A DNA stretch of 64,000 nucleotides from Brachynemurus nebulosus (GCA_035578155.1 JAPWDM010000001.1:89565076-89629075), one strand, 5' to 3'; positions 1 through 12,648 are shown, numbered from the stretch's first letter. Notes: generated by a model not told the origin, from the letters alone. Numbers and translations: made by a program.

Positions 1-1100
1 ACCGACGGTGCACCGTTGACAGGAAACAAACAAGGACTTATTGCGCTTTTAAATGCTGACAAATCATATCCTGCTTTTGTACCTGTACATTGTATCATTC
101 ACAGAAAACATCTGCAGCAAAATATTTGCAGTACCCACAAGTTATGCAAGTAGTTCTTAAAATTGTAAACTACATTCATTCTAGTGCTAAAACACACAGA
201 CAATTCAAATCCTTCATAGAAGAGCTGGATAATGACGACCTTCCTGATGATGTATCTTGGTATTGCTTGGTGAGATGGCTATCAGTCAGCAATGTTCTTG
301 GCAGATTTTTTCAGTTGCTTGAACCCATTAAACAATTTATGCAAGAAAAAGAAAAATCTTTCCCTGAACTTAGTGATCCACAGTGGTTGTTAGATTTAAG
401 CTTTTTTACAGATGTTGTTCAGCATTTGCAGCAGCTGAACATGTCACTACAAGGTAGAGAAAAGCTTATTTCTGATTTAGTACAGAGCGTATTTAGCTTT
501 CATAGCAAATTGAGGCTTTTTCAGAGAGGTCTTGAGACCAAAACGTTCGCTCATTTCAAATGTTTAAAGAAAACTTCTGAAAGCCTTATTGACGATGACG
601 TCCAGATTGAAATAAAAGATTATTTATGTAAATTGACCGGTCTTGCTGACGAATTCAATGACAGATCCACTGAAACAGTCTTTTTCCTTCCTAGGCAACC
701 CTTTTGCTGTTGATGTTGTAGGTGACGGCTGCTCTCTTTCATCTCCAATAACAACGGATGTAGCAGCAGTAGAGTTAGAAATACTTGAACTGCAAGAAGA
801 TGAAGCGTTAAAAGGACTGAAAAAAGTTAGCGGTTCCATTGTTGAATTTTGGAAAAACGTTCTAGCAGGAAATATCCACTAGCAAAAGAATCTTCTAAGA
901 GACTGATTTCAATTTTTGGAACTACTTACGCCTGTGAGTCTTTGTATTCAACAATGAAGTTTATGAAATCCAAGTAGCGATCTGAACTAACTGATGAACA
1001 CTTAACTGAACTCGTGCGAACTGCGCTCACCAGCTATGAGCCAGATTTCAAACAGCTCACGGCCAGAATGAACACAAGAAAAAGTACATCTCAAAATTAA
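1..1100 (+). pseudogene. hAT transposase pseudogene (ZBED5/SCAND3-like), 3' part
   Basis: This is the C-terminal two thirds of a domesticated-type hAT transposase, the family annotated as ZBED5, SCAND3 or GTF2IRD2-like in animals. Reading starts in frame 1 at base 1 (TDGAP, then VHCIIHRKHL, a family signature), shifts near 110-125 to frame 3 (KIVNYIHSS, VRWLSVSNVLGRFFQL, FPELSDPQWLLDLSFFTD, SKLRLFQRGLE), shifts near 650 to frame 1 (GNPFAVDV, LELQEDEALKG), and returns to frame 3 near 879. There the hAT C-terminal dimerisation region follows (SIFGTTYACESLYSTMKFMK, then RSELTDEHL), interrupted by an in-frame TAG at 975-977. It ends at TAA 1098-1100. At least three frameshifts plus one stop make it non-functional. 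The 5' part lies outside the window. Family assignment is secure by motif; no database search was run. Confidence 0.9.
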
Positions 1101-1320
1101 ATTTTAGGTACCTAGGTATGATGCATGTACTAACTAAGAAAAAAATTATTTTTACATATTACAATTACATTTTTCATTCCTGTCATAAATATATTTAGTT
1201 TCATAAAAATGTAAAACGTGTATTCATTGTGTGAACCATCAATCTCAGAAAGGGGTGGCTCGCTCCGAATCGGCTCTATGGGATTGCGGCTCCCAAAGGT
1301 AAAGGTAGTGGCCACCCCTG
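1101..1320 (+). mobile_element. Right end of the hAT element, with terminal inverted repeat
   Basis: The sequence after the transposase stop ends in GGCCACCCCTG at 1310-1320. This is the reverse complement of the CAGGGGTGGCC terminus typical of many hAT elements and matches the termini of the MITE at 7689-7908. A second, opposite-facing GGGGTGGCTCG lies near 1252. The bases just outside (1321-1328, GAATATAT) would be the 8-bp target duplication, but the left end is outside the window, so this cannot be confirmed. Confidence 0.7.
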
Positions 1321-2705
1321 GAATATATGAATATTCAATGGGATGTTATCTCATAACAGTCTATAACCTTCTTGGGATGTGATCTTAAACAAGAAGTTAC
1401 CAAATTTTAACATTGTTTTTTTCATCTTGTGTATTTATGGTCTTTGCTTTTATTGTATGCCTTTGGTTGTTTCCTGAAAAAAGCACGATATTTACGCTCA
1501 CTGAAACGGCACGCACTGTACGAGCACGAAATCCTTTTTTTTCGTTTAGTTATTCAGGAAAAGTGTTACCAGTATTTTTGTGTATGAGTAGTAGGTACAT
1601 AGCTAGTCGATATATCAGGCGACTAATGACTATAATTTATTGCCGGAACATACAAAGAGATATTGCGCAAATACATACTTATATACTATCCACATGTCTG
1701 TCAAAGTACGTTTTGTTGCATTTTTTCATTCTTGATAATATTTAATTTGTAATACAAATATGAAATTTTCGCCACGTACATAGGTATATCCGATAGTTTA
1801 GTTGTACTTGAATAAAAAAGAAATCGTATCATGCCATATAAATGTGTAATACAGCTGAACCTTTTTTTTTAAACGGCCTTTTTTGTGCGCTTTTTACGCG
1901 ATTTAAAAAAAAATGGCCGTTAAAGTGTATAAAGTGAATCAAAAGCAAGAGAAAGTAAGAAATCTAAACATTAAGTATAACAATTTACTTTGATAAACTT
2001 ACCTATTGATGCTTTTTAAACATTTAATCAGTACATTGCATAAGAATATAAGTTATTGCATCATTAAGTTTTTTTACAGATGTATTTGTTACACTTTTCA
2101 TAATATTATAAAAATGGAATAAAATGTTCTCATGTGTAAATTAATGCTTTATCTTATTTAGACAAGCAACTTCTAAGGCAAATCATGAGGTTTTGAGCGT
2201 ATTTTCTATGAAACTTTTTTCATGCGGTCGGTCCACCGTATAAAGTTTTTTTCACAATCTGGAGCGAACTATATTATAGCTATTTTTACAGCTATTTAAG
2301 AAGTTTTTAAATCTTTTTTTGTGCGATTATTTTTATGCGAACCCTATCCACTACATTAAAAAGATTCAGCTGTACTTAGTGTATTACGTGTCTCCATCAG
2401 TATTACTTGACAAGCAACACCTTCACAAAGTTAATTAGCACATAGTTCAAATACTACCTTGTGTCCTTATCAGTAAAACTCCACTAGCTGCCGCTGATAA
2501 CACACACGTCGCACATTGCATGTACTTATTTATGCATCTATAATTCTCTATATACAGTGTGAATAATCTGAAAGCGCCTAATTTTATTATGATTGGACTA
2601 TAGATATGTGCAATAACAAAATTTCCCGATAAGAGTTGTAGCTATTATTAGCGGGAACAACTGGTTGAAATGGTCAGGAGCTTCATGACCCTTATGCGGC
2701 CCATA
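1321..2705. other. AT-rich non-coding stretch
   Basis: No gene is recognised here. A 110-codon open stretch at 1413-1745 (+) is rich in Phe, Ile and Cys and matches nothing I know; it looks like chance. Several A/T homopolymers are present. Most of it is probably old intergenic or intronic sequence. Confidence 0.5.
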
Positions 2706-2759
2706 CACGGTTCAACTTGTTGTACAACTTGGTTGAGTTGTACAACATGTTGAATCGTG
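2706..2759. repeat. Short perfect-type palindrome (hairpin)
   Basis: A 24-base arm beginning CACGGTTCAACTTGTTG pairs with a downstream arm ending ACATGTTGAATCGTG across a 6-base loop (TGGTTG), with one or two mismatches. It resembles the small CAACTTGTTG-type hairpin MITEs seen in insects. Flanking GCGGCCC and GTGTGGC sequences suggest remnants of the element ends. Confidence 0.7.
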
Positions 2760-3770
2760 TGTGTGGCAGTTGGTCAACTATTTTGATGGTTGCATAAACG
2801 GTTGAAGTAAAATCAAAATATTGGTACCTACAAAAAATTTGCAGAATATAGATATTGTCATTTGATAAAAAGACAGTTTAAATTATTTCAGCTAAATTGT
2901 GTCGGTAACTTTTAGTCAGTTAAAAAAAAAAATACTAACAAGGAATGTTACGGAAGTGTTACTCTGCGATTTCGTTCATTTTAATATATATTGTAGTACT
3001 TGACAAAGTAACAAACATATTCTAATTGTACGTGCCCAATCGCATATTTAGGGAGTAAAATAACCCTTCAAAAATTTGCTGAAAAATCATATTTTGGTAT
3101 TTTTCTCATACTAGCCCTTAAGTAATTTTGATGAAAAGTGGTCAAAACATTTAGACTGAGGTTACATTACTACAGAATTTTTTTCATTGGGGTCACTTAA
3201 TTTCTAAGTGGTTAAACACTCCTAAGAGTGGGTTTAATAAAAATATTTTAGGGAAATCACATGTAGCTCAAATTCTTTAAAATTCTGTAAAAGGCTACAA
3301 GCTTTTAGATAATAAATAATACGTGTTACCCACTGTAATAGCGCAGTGTAACTGAGGGGCTTAAATATTAAATATTTGGGATTTTCCTCACTATAAAATT
3401 TATAAAATAGGAAGAGTAAAGTTAATTGGTAATTTCTTGACTTGAAATAGATAGTTTTGGAACACTGAAGTACCATTATGAGAAAAATTTTGGATTGCAG
3501 CTTGTTATTGTCACGGATTGTGAAATAGTGGAAGAAAATACAAGTAAAAATATAAATTTTTATTTATTATTTTGAATAGATGTTGAATAATGGTACAGTA
3601 AACAGACGTTAAAGTGCTTCAGTATGTTTGCATTTTACAATGTAATTATAAAATTTTATAGAGCTATTAAAAAATGTTAATTAGAACTATGCATGATAAC
3701 TTTCGCAGCAATGATGTTCTCCAAAGAAGTGTTTTAAGCAGAGCGATTTCTTGCACCAAGAACATTTTAT

Positions 3771-3905
3771 CTATACATATAATAAAATTGTAACGAGACC
3801 ATTTCTGTACATGGAATATTTTTTGAAAATTGTACTGGTACTGTAAATAGTTATCGATGTAGATACCAAAAAAGCGATTTTTAGAATTTTTGTCTGTCTG
3901 TCTGT
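3771..3905 (+). repeat. Dispersed repeat segment, copy 1
   Basis: The segment beginning ACATATAATAAAATTGTAAC and running through TTTCTGTACATGGAATATTT to a TTTTTGTCTGT end is repeated at 53785-53915 with clear similarity. Here it runs directly into the 147-bp tandem repeat. It is non-coding and its class is unknown. Confidence 0.65.
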
Positions 3906-4230
3906 TCACGCATCACGCAAAAACTATTGGACGGATTTCAATGAAATTTGGTGTGAGGATAACTTATTACCTGGGTCAACATCTAAAATACTTTTTACTC
4001 CGGGAAAATTTCTCATTCCCACGGGAAAATGGAAAAACCATTTTGAGCATGTGCACACATTACGCAAAAACTATTGAACGGATTTTGATGACATTTGGTG
4101 TGGTGATAACCTATTACTTGGGTCAACATTTAAGATACTTTTTACTCTGGGAAAATTCCTCATTCTCACTGGAAAATGGAAAGACCATTTTGAGCATATG
4201 CATGCATTACACAAAAATTATTATTCTTTG
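3904..4230 (+). repeat. 147-bp tandem repeat, just over two units
   Basis: Units start at about 3907, 4054 and 4201 (CACGCATCACGCAAAAAC, CACACATTACGCAAAAAC, CATGCATTACACAAAAAT), a constant 147-bp spacing. Each contains ACTATTGRACGGATTT, a phrase found in many insect repeats. A 129-codon open frame at 3890-4279 exists only because 147 is divisible by 3; it has an internally repeated peptide (YYLGQHL) and is not considered a gene. Confidence 0.75.
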
Positions 4231-4236
4231 CAAGTT

Positions 4237-4725
4237 CTATATAATTATTACACTTACATACTTGTCATTGAGTTTATAACAATGCCTTGCGCGAACGACG
4301 TCGCGGGTACGATGAGTAATAGATAATTCTTCACAACCTTCAATTTCGCATTTGGGGGACAAATTTTCTTGGAGAGCAAATGCAACTGGATTCTCAAATT
4401 TTTCTGGTTTCTTATTTATGTATCCGCTTTTATACCATGAATAACGGAATAAGTTTTGATATCGTGGAGAAGAAAATTGGTTATGAATCAGTGATTGCAG
4501 CTTTATTATGTTGTTACGAGAATGAAGATTGATATCGTAATTTAGTAGTATTATACTATCCGATAACCGCTTAATAAAATTCTTCCATATTCTGAATCCA
4601 TATACCTCTAGTGGTTGTACCTCTCCCGTAGTCCCTTTAGGTATTATCATGACTGTTGTTTCTTTGTCGGTAGGTGTGAATTCGTTAATGGTAAAATTAA
4701 AATGAAATAAATCGCAGGATAACAC
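4237..4725 (-). pseudogene. DDE transposase C-terminal fragment
   Basis: This 162-codon minus-strand frame reads as the C-terminal third of a cut-and-paste transposase. From the N-terminal side it contains VMIIPKGTTGEVQPLEVYG, the segment around the end of the DDE core in pogo/IS630-type enzymes, then FRIWKNFIKRLSD, INLHSRNNIIKLQSLIHNQF and YSWYKSGYINKKPEKFENP, followed by a cysteine pair (KCEIEGCEE). The family pattern is recognisable, but the catalytic first Asp, second Asp and DNA-binding domain are missing. The first 15 or so codons overlap the right TIR and are not homologous sequence. It sits inside the TIR-bounded element 2939-4742 and reads inward from its right end, as expected if an internal deletion removed the rest. 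The exact superfamily needs a profile search. Confidence 0.7.
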
Positions 4726-4892
4726 TTCCGTAACATTCCTTGTAAGTATAAAGAATGTGACTTTTCGTATCGTGTGAAATTTTGCGTCGAAGTATAATTT
4801 GGATTAGGGAAAATTCTGAAAAATCAATAAGATGTTTGATTTTTGCTATCGTTATTGTAATTTTTACATTTGTTGTACTTATAGTTTTCTTT

Positions 4893-6550
<1,658 letters not shown>

Positions 6551-6554
6551 TATA

Positions 6555-7480
6555 CTAGCTTTTGTCTAGGACTTCGTCTGCGTAAAGTCATTGAAGGTTG
6601 ATTAGACGATTCTGAACGCTTACTATGTCTTCATCGACTCCACGCAGATAAATTCATCGATAAAAACTAGTTTTCATATAAATTTTCAGCTCTTGTTCTA
6701 CCGCCTTAGGGGATGGACTTTTAAAATCTGCGCTTGGTTCTCGCTTAGGTTACTAAAGAATCCCTGTGCAGAACTTCACATTTCTACACCCGATCGTTTT
6801 CTACATTAATTTTCATCCCCTATTTTATATAGTTACGGAATAAAATTACAAAAATCTCTTCTTAGAGCTCACTTACGCTACATAATGAAATCCTGTACAA
6901 AATTTCACGTTTCTAGGCCCAGTAAGTTTTTAAATAAATTTTGACCGCGCATTTTACCCCCTTTGGGGGTGAATTCCCAAAACCCCTTCTTGGTGCTAGC
7001 CTACATTATATAAAGAACCCCTTTGCAGAATTTCACGTTTTTAGACTCAACGGTTTTCTATATAAATTTTCATCCTCTATTTTAACTCCTTAGGGAGTGA
7101 AATTATAAAAATCCACTCTTGGTGCTTGCTTGCGTTACTAAAAGAACCTTTGTACAAAATTTTACGTTTCTAAACCCAGCGGTTTCATATTTAAATTTTC
7201 ATCTCCTGTTTTACAGCCTTATTAGATACATTTTTACAAAAATTGTCCCTCTTAATACTCAACTACATTACTAAGGGACCCCTATGGCCCTGTACAAATT
7301 TTACCTTTCATAAATTTTCATCCCCTACTTTATACCCTTAGGGGATGAATTTCGAAAAATCTTTTCTTGGTTTTGCCCTACATTACATTGCAGGACTTGT
7401 CTGCAAAATTTCACGTTTCTAGACTCAATGGTTTGTTATATAAATTTTTCACCCCCCTATTTAGGGGATGAATTTTGAAA
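6555..7480 (+). repeat. Degenerate ~140-bp tandem repeat led by a CTAGCTTTTG motif
   Basis: About six units share the order CACGTTTCTAGAC, then a RCGGTTT phrase, then TAAATTTTCATCCCCTATTTTA, then CTTAGGGGRTGAATTT, then CTTGGTGCT and CTACATTACTAA. The array is preceded by ACTAGCTTTTGTCTAGGACTTCGTC. Related leader phrases occur at 13292 and, inverted, near 31345-31378. This arrangement recurs in insect genomes; its class is not clear to me. Confidence 0.75.
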
Positions 7481-7688
7481 TTTCATGTATCCTATAGCAT
7501 TCCCGAGATTAAGACGAATCCACCGACACTTTCTTTATCAAAATCCCACAGAAACAAACATAGCCAGAGGATACATACATACTTCTTAAACATATTACCG
7601 TCCTTCTGATGCCGTCGGGTAAAAAAAAAATACAACACTTTTTCTGACATTTGTTTTGTATTTGAGTGGAAAATTTCATCCTTTAACC

Positions 7689-7908
7689 CAGGAGTGGCCA
7701 ACCCGCGGCTTGCCTAGAACTTTTTTTGACCCGCGAGATTCATCACACTTATACAAAATATATTTATTTTACAATGCCCAAGGTAGTGAAAACCAATTTA
7801 TTAAAAAAAATACATAATATATGGGGACGCAAAATATTTAATGCGGCCCGCGGAGTTATGATGCGCTTCCAAAGTGGCCCTCAAGACCATTTGGGTGGGC
7901 CACCCCTG
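7689..7908. mobile_element. hAT-type MITE with 8-bp target duplication
   Basis: A 220-bp non-autonomous element begins CAGGAGTGGCCAACCCG and ends GGTGGGCCACCCCTG. It is flanked by CTTTAACC (7681-7688) and CTTTAATC (7909-7916), 7 of 8 identical, which is the hAT signature. Inner phrases CCCGCGG and GCGGCCCGCGG also face each other. The termini resemble the right end of the hAT element at 1310-1320. Confidence 0.88.
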
Positions 7909-7916
7909 CTTTAATC

Positions 7917-8589
7917 AACCATACATTTTAAACCATAAGTTACTTAAGAAAATTCGCTGAATTTTGCACGTATTTAAGATTGGTTGTCAGATTGATCGGC
8001 AAAATCGTGTAACACCCGAAACGCGTAGGTACTTTTTGATCTGTATCGTAAGTTTTTCATGAAAATTTAATTATTATTATTTTATAAAAGAGAAATAGAA
8101 TTAAAAACGTAGAGCATAAGATACAAATATACACAAAAAAGTTATTAGGATATGTAAAAAAAGATTGTTTTATGAGTTCAACTGTGACACCCGAAACGAT
8201 GGAATTGCTCTAAATAGATAACTTTATTTACATAAATTGTAAATAAAACAGAATACGAGAGAGCGTTAGTAATTAACACGCTTTCATATTCATTAGAGTT
8301 AAAATTATATTTTGAATATTTAAAAAAAAGCGCCCAAAACGCGTTTTTTATATTTATTAAACTTTAGTAACTTCCACTGCGTGTCTAATAAAGTATCATC
8401 AGCTTAAAAAAATAGTTTACCGTAACAATTTTTGTATCAATATTTGTATATTATTCGTTTATAAGGAAAAACAGGATTTCAAAAATACTTATTAACAATA
8501 AAATTATGGACATTGTCAAAAGAAAAAAAGGGGAAAAGCAATTATTCGATCGAGTTCAGTGATAACAAACTTTTTTGGTAGGTTAAAAT
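7917..8589. other. Non-coding stretch
   Basis: No gene is seen. The phrase ACACCCGAAACG occurs twice (about 8011 and 8189) and GCGCCCAAAACGCG once, hinting at a decayed element whose ends I could not define. Confidence 0.4.
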
Positions 8590-9166
8590 ATTGTTTACCG
8601 AGACAACTTGTATTATGCTCGCCGTAATCGTGCGACAGCCAAGTATTATAATAATACTTTTTGAGCTATTAATTAATTAATCAAAGCTTCTTGTTCAACT
8701 TGTTGAACTGAATTTTGTTATGCTTGCCGTAATCATGGGTTAGTTAAGTAGGGTGGCTTGGGGTAAAGTGGGTATAAAAACAAGCTCATTTTAACTTTCA
8801 AGCCAAGCAAAAAGAAAAATTTAATATATAAAAATCATTTTATGGTTTCAGCTTGTCATTATGATATCTTAGAATAGTTTAATATATATTATCAATCAAC
8901 AAACTATTTAGTATTAAAATTATAATAATTTTTGTACTATACCTATTTTACACCGTGGGAAAGTGGGTATAAAACATGTTTTCTATGTAAAAAGTATTAA
9001 TTACAAGTGATATACCTGCTTTATCGCAGTATATAGGTTAAGTATAGGTATAGTAAAAAATAATTATTCATTAGTACTTGAAAAAATTTATTGTTACGCC
9101 AGGTACATATAAGAAAAAAATTAAGAAAATAAAAGCCTCTTATTTAGGCCTATTAGCCTGAGTATA

Positions 9167-9268
9167 TTACAAATACACTGAACTTCCTTTAACAACTTCT
9201 TCTTTTGCCTCCTTAATAGCGTTTTCATCGTATTTAACAGGTTTCTTTTTCACATACGTGCGTGGCAT
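9167..9268 (-). pseudogene. N-terminal fragment of pogo-like transposase
   Basis: This short 33-codon frame on the minus strand starts at ATG 9268-9266 (MPRTYVKKKPVKYDENAI) and continues KEAKEEVVKGSSVYL before a stop at 9169-9167. The pattern M-P-R-x-Y-x-[KR]-K, followed by Y-[DST]-E, then a helix ending V-x-x-G, is the beginning of the pipsqueak-type helix-turn-helix found at the N terminus of pogo and Tigger transposases, where it binds the transposon ends. The second helix and everything after it are missing. Its position inside a TIR-bounded element with TA target duplications fits this identity. It is a non-functional relic; the alternative, a chance short frame, is unlikely given the match to the expected start. 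Confidence 0.7.
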
Positions 9269-9584
9269 GTTCTGGAACAACAAAGTAATCTTTCCGTTTT
9301 CAAAGCGTTATACCCATTTTACCTCATATCAATAAAGTATTAATAACATAAACTATTTAAAAAAAAAAAAAAAACAAATTTAACTATTTAAAAGTAAAGT
9401 AGGTACCTTGAATGTATACATACCTTATTTTTAAGCTCCTAGTTCATCAGGCTAACTGCCAACACTATTTTCTGTTAGCTGTAATTGACAACAATGAAAC
9501 CTGTCAACATATGTTTGTTTTTTTAAGCCAATAATAGTGCTGCCAACTCACTTTGAATGCATAATATAATATTAGACTATATTC

Positions 9585-9587
<3 letters not shown>

Positions 9588-9674
<87 letters not shown>
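9588..9674. repeat. (TA)n microsatellite
   Basis: About 87 bp of TA lies inside the pogo-like element, near its right end. Confidence 0.97.
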
Positions 9675-9679
<5 letters not shown>

Positions 9680-9835
9680 TCCTGATAAATACTATCAGTA
9701 ATTTAAGATTTATAAAATAGAAATTATACCCGTTTTACCCCAATATACCCATTTTACCCCAACCCACCCTATTGTATTAATACTTTTTGGGTTATCGATT
9801 AATTAATCAAAGTTATTGAATTGAGCTTTCTAGTA

Positions 9836-11317
9836 TAAGGAAAAAAGTTGCACGAACTTTAAAAAGGTTGTGTCGATAAACTTTCAAACTTTATTAACCC
9901 ATTTTTTATGTTTTTATTCTAATACTTCACAAAGGCTATTGGCGGATAAGCATGGGTAGAATTTTGTTGTTTTTTTTTTCTGCGAACTGCTTTCGATATG
10001 AAACTGAAATTTACTGAGTTTCAACCCTAAAAAACGCAACCTTTGGGGGTAAAAATTTTTTTTTTTGAAATCGAATTTTTGAATGGCTTGACGGATTTGG
10101 CTGAAATTTTTATGTTTTTGATACCTCTATAGTGTATCTCAGAAATGATTGACAGAACATATAATTTTACCAGAATTTTTTTCCGGGTCTCATTTGCAGT
10201 AATTGTTATTTTGATGGTTTTAAAAATTGATGATGGGTGTTCGGCTGATCGAGGAGTTTGAAGATTTGAGTCGACTCTTTTCTTTTTTTCTAAAATTACG
10301 CAATCAGATACGTTTATATGAACATATTCAAAACTTGCAAACGATTTCCGATCGACTGAATACCCGGAAGCCTATACCATCTCTAAAAAAATCTTTTTGG
10401 ACATATAATTTTTTTAATTATGATGCACCCGGAACAAAATTATGGTAAAATTATATGTTCTATCAATCATAGTGAGAAGTTTGCAGAAATATTTTGGTGA
10501 TTGTACTACGAACATAACTTGGAAAAAAAAATCTTTTTGGATATTTTATTTTTTGTAACTATGATGCTATAACTATTGTATCGGTCATAGTAAGAAACCT
10601 GCAAAAAAATTTTGGCGATTGTACCATAGCTACAAGTTTTTTGCAAAATTTGGCCAGATTTCAAAAAAATTTTTGATGTTTTTTACACCATCGAAAAGAG
10701 CGTAAAAAATTGCATCAGACAAGCTTTTAAAACATTGTTCTAAGTGAACTAGCTTTTGAGAAAGATTAAGAAATTTGTTGAATTTCTCTACAATAAATGC
10801 TTCATCGTTTTTATCATTACAATAACAATATTTTTCTATCTGTTTCATTTTTAAAAATAAACGGTATAAATTTTGTAGTATGATATCTTCCAGGGTCCAG
10901 ACGTCCCAAAACGCCAAAAATAAAACTACGAAACCGATTTTGAAAATTTAATTTCTTTTAAATACATGTATACTATACTATATGACATCCGCCAGGATCC
11001 TGGGGACCCGAAAGCGCCAAAAATTAACTACTCAACTGATTTTGAAAATTTTTTCACCGTTAGAGAGCTAAAGATGCATACTATAAACTATTTTAGATGC
11101 ATACAAGTTGTTATATGCGATCCGCCATTGTTCAGTCTTTGGAAATTCACTATGTTATGCAGATACTGCAATAGGGGTATTTTATATTACAATCAATTGA
11201 GAATATTTGTAGTTCTATATATTACCGATATTCTTATAAGGAAGAAATTATATTCTCAAAAAGAATAAATTACAAAAGATATAGAGCAATGTACTGTAAC
11301 ACTTTATACTTCTTTTT
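9836..11317. other. Non-coding stretch with decayed inverted and direct repeats
   Basis: No gene is recognised. ATGATTGACAGAACATATAA at about 10145 faces its inverse ending ATCAATCAT at about 10473, a fold-back of roughly 330 bp. The phrases near 10490 and 10600 (GCAGAAATATTTTGGTGATTG and GCAAAAAAATTTTGGCGATTG) are direct repeats. A phrase with CGCCAAAAAT and CCGATTTTGAAAATTT occurs near 10910 and 11015 and resembles 17250-17300. The 95-codon frame at 10630-10917 (-) is unrecognised and probably chance. Confidence 0.5.
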
Positions 11318-11347
11318 AGTTACGTGGTCCTGAAAAACCACGTAACT
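11318..11347. repeat. Perfect 11-bp hairpin
   Basis: AGTTACGTGGT (11318-11328) pairs perfectly with ACCACGTAACT (11337-11347) across an 8-base loop. It may be the end of a small element; no function can be assigned. Confidence 0.7.
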
Positions 11348-11637
11348 TATGCAGTCACTCATTCGTCTACATAAGTGATCATTAATTCCCTATACACATC
11401 GGTGGCGCTTTCCACTAAAAAAAGTTAGGCAGTGAGATATTTTTCATTCAAACGTACATTATCAGTGCACCACTTAATCGTTGTAGTATGTTTGCTTTTG
11501 TATTATTTTAGTTAAAAAAACTGACCGATCGTTTTTGAACGGATTTTGGTGGCAGCACGTGGTGGTAAGATATATATCATTAAAACCCATACATACCAAT
11601 ATACCTAAATCTATATTATACCGACACAATTAGATGG

Positions 11638-11639
<2 letters not shown>

Positions 11640-11728
<89 letters not shown>
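11640..11728. repeat. (TA)n microsatellite
   Basis: About 89 bp of uninterrupted TA. Confidence 0.97.
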
Positions 11729-11732
<4 letters not shown>

Positions 11733-11823
11733 ATAGATACCTGTTTGTTTTAAGCATCCGCTTATACAAAAGAGTTTGGTTACAATTATCTTTCTTTTTT
11801 TTTAAATTGGGACTATAATAATA

Positions 11824-12255
11824 ATAAATTCGTCAAGTGCGTGCCGGACATGCATTGTCAAAGTTACATGGTTAATAGCTAATTTTTCACAATTTTTAGG
11901 ATCAAATGTAAGAAATTTAATAGTACGTATCGACGGCTTACTGCTAGAACCACGTACATCGATTTTTCACTGTTCTGAGAAGATAATTAGATATAAATGT
12001 TCAGAATCATCTTATACTGATCATAGGCTAATAAAAATTTCATTTTATTTTATTTATCAGAATGAAAGTTATTTAACAATAACAAAACCTCGTATCTCCA
12101 AATTTCAAATTTTGTCATAATTTAATGGTATGTTACCATACGAGGGTCGATACAGAAGTGCTCAGTCGTTTAGTCGAATTTTTCACAGAAACAATTAGAA
12201 TGTATACAGTGTATACGATAAAAACGGGACGAGGCGAGAGTAGGGGCGCTATCCG

Positions 12256-12330
<75 letters not shown>

Positions 12331-12648
12331 AGGGCCGCCTTATGAGCGAACTGAGCTGAAATTTGGTAAGTGGGGCTGACAAAATGGTGCAACAATACTA
12401 TAAAAGTGGGGTAAAATTTTGGATCCGACCTAACCTTTAAAGGGATGGTGGGGGGCAACAAAGCAATGTTTCGGTCAATTATCTCAAAACAGTGAGAAAG
12501 TGACACACGTGGTTCTAGTAGTAATCCGGCGATACGTACTATTAAATTTCCTACATTTGATCCTAAAAATTGTGAAAAATTAGCTACTGACCACGTAACT
12601 GTGATAATGCGTGTCCGGCACACACTTGGCGATTTTTTTATAATTGAC
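11824..12648. mobile_element. Fold-back element with ~165-bp arms
   Basis: The left arm (about 11824-11988) contains CAAGTGCGTGCCGGACATGC, TAGCTAATTTTTCACAATTT, AGTACGTATCG and AGAACCACGT. All recur in inverse order and orientation at about 12478-12648 (ACGTGGTTCTAG, CGATACGTACT, AAATTGTGAAAAATTAGCTA, TGTCCGGCACACACTTGG). The loop of roughly 490 bp includes a (TA)n tract at 12258-12327. No coding capacity is visible. Confidence 0.8.
12258..12327. repeat. (TA)n microsatellite
   Basis: About 70 bp of TA inside the loop of the fold-back element. Confidence 0.97.

Larger units (their letters stand above)
2939..4742 (-). mobile_element. DNA transposon with ~45-bp TIRs and decayed DDE transposase
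   Basis: The left end 2939-2985 (CAAGGAATGTTACGGAAGTG, then a ~25-bp continuation) is repeated in inverted orientation at 4699-4742 with only a few differences. Each end is bordered by TAA outside the TIR, a possible 3-bp target duplication. Inside lie a C-terminal DDE transposase fragment (minus strand, 4280-4690) and an internal tandem repeat at 3904-4230. The element is about 1.8 kb and lacks most of the transposase, so it is a deletion derivative. The superfamily is not settled by what can be seen. Confidence 0.75.
8751..9769 (-). mobile_element. Pogo-like (TA-targeting) element, internally deleted
   Basis: The 1,019-bp element begins GGGTGGCTTGGGGTAAAGTG and ends with the inverted counterpart CCATTTTACCCCAACCCACCC. 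It is flanked by TA at 8749-8750 and 9770-9771. Comparison with the intact repeat unit at 8609-8700 shows that exactly one TA occupies the empty site. It keeps the start of a pogo-like transposase (9167-9268, minus strand) and contains a (TA)n tract at 9588-9674. Additional copies of the GGGGTAAA phrase lie just inside the right end. Confidence 0.85.
8590..9835 (+). repeat. Two-unit tandem repeat split by a transposon insertion
   Basis: Unit 1 (about 8609-8700) runs TATTATGCTCGCCGTAATC ... AAGTATTATAATAATACTTTTT ... TTAATTAATCAAAG. Unit 2 starts at about 8710 with GTTATGCTTGCCGTAATC, reaches AAGTA at 8750, is broken by the element 8751-9769, and resumes at 9770 with TATTGTATTAATACTTTTT ... 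GATTAATTAATCAAAG. Unit 1 therefore preserves the uninterrupted sequence. Confidence 0.75.

Noticed and set aside
1413..1745. 110-codon open frame (+)
   Set aside because: Hydrophobic, no known motif, no splice or start context; expected by chance in AT-rich DNA.
3890..4279. 129-codon open frame with internally repeated peptide
   Set aside because: It is a by-product of a 147-bp tandem repeat whose length is a multiple of three.
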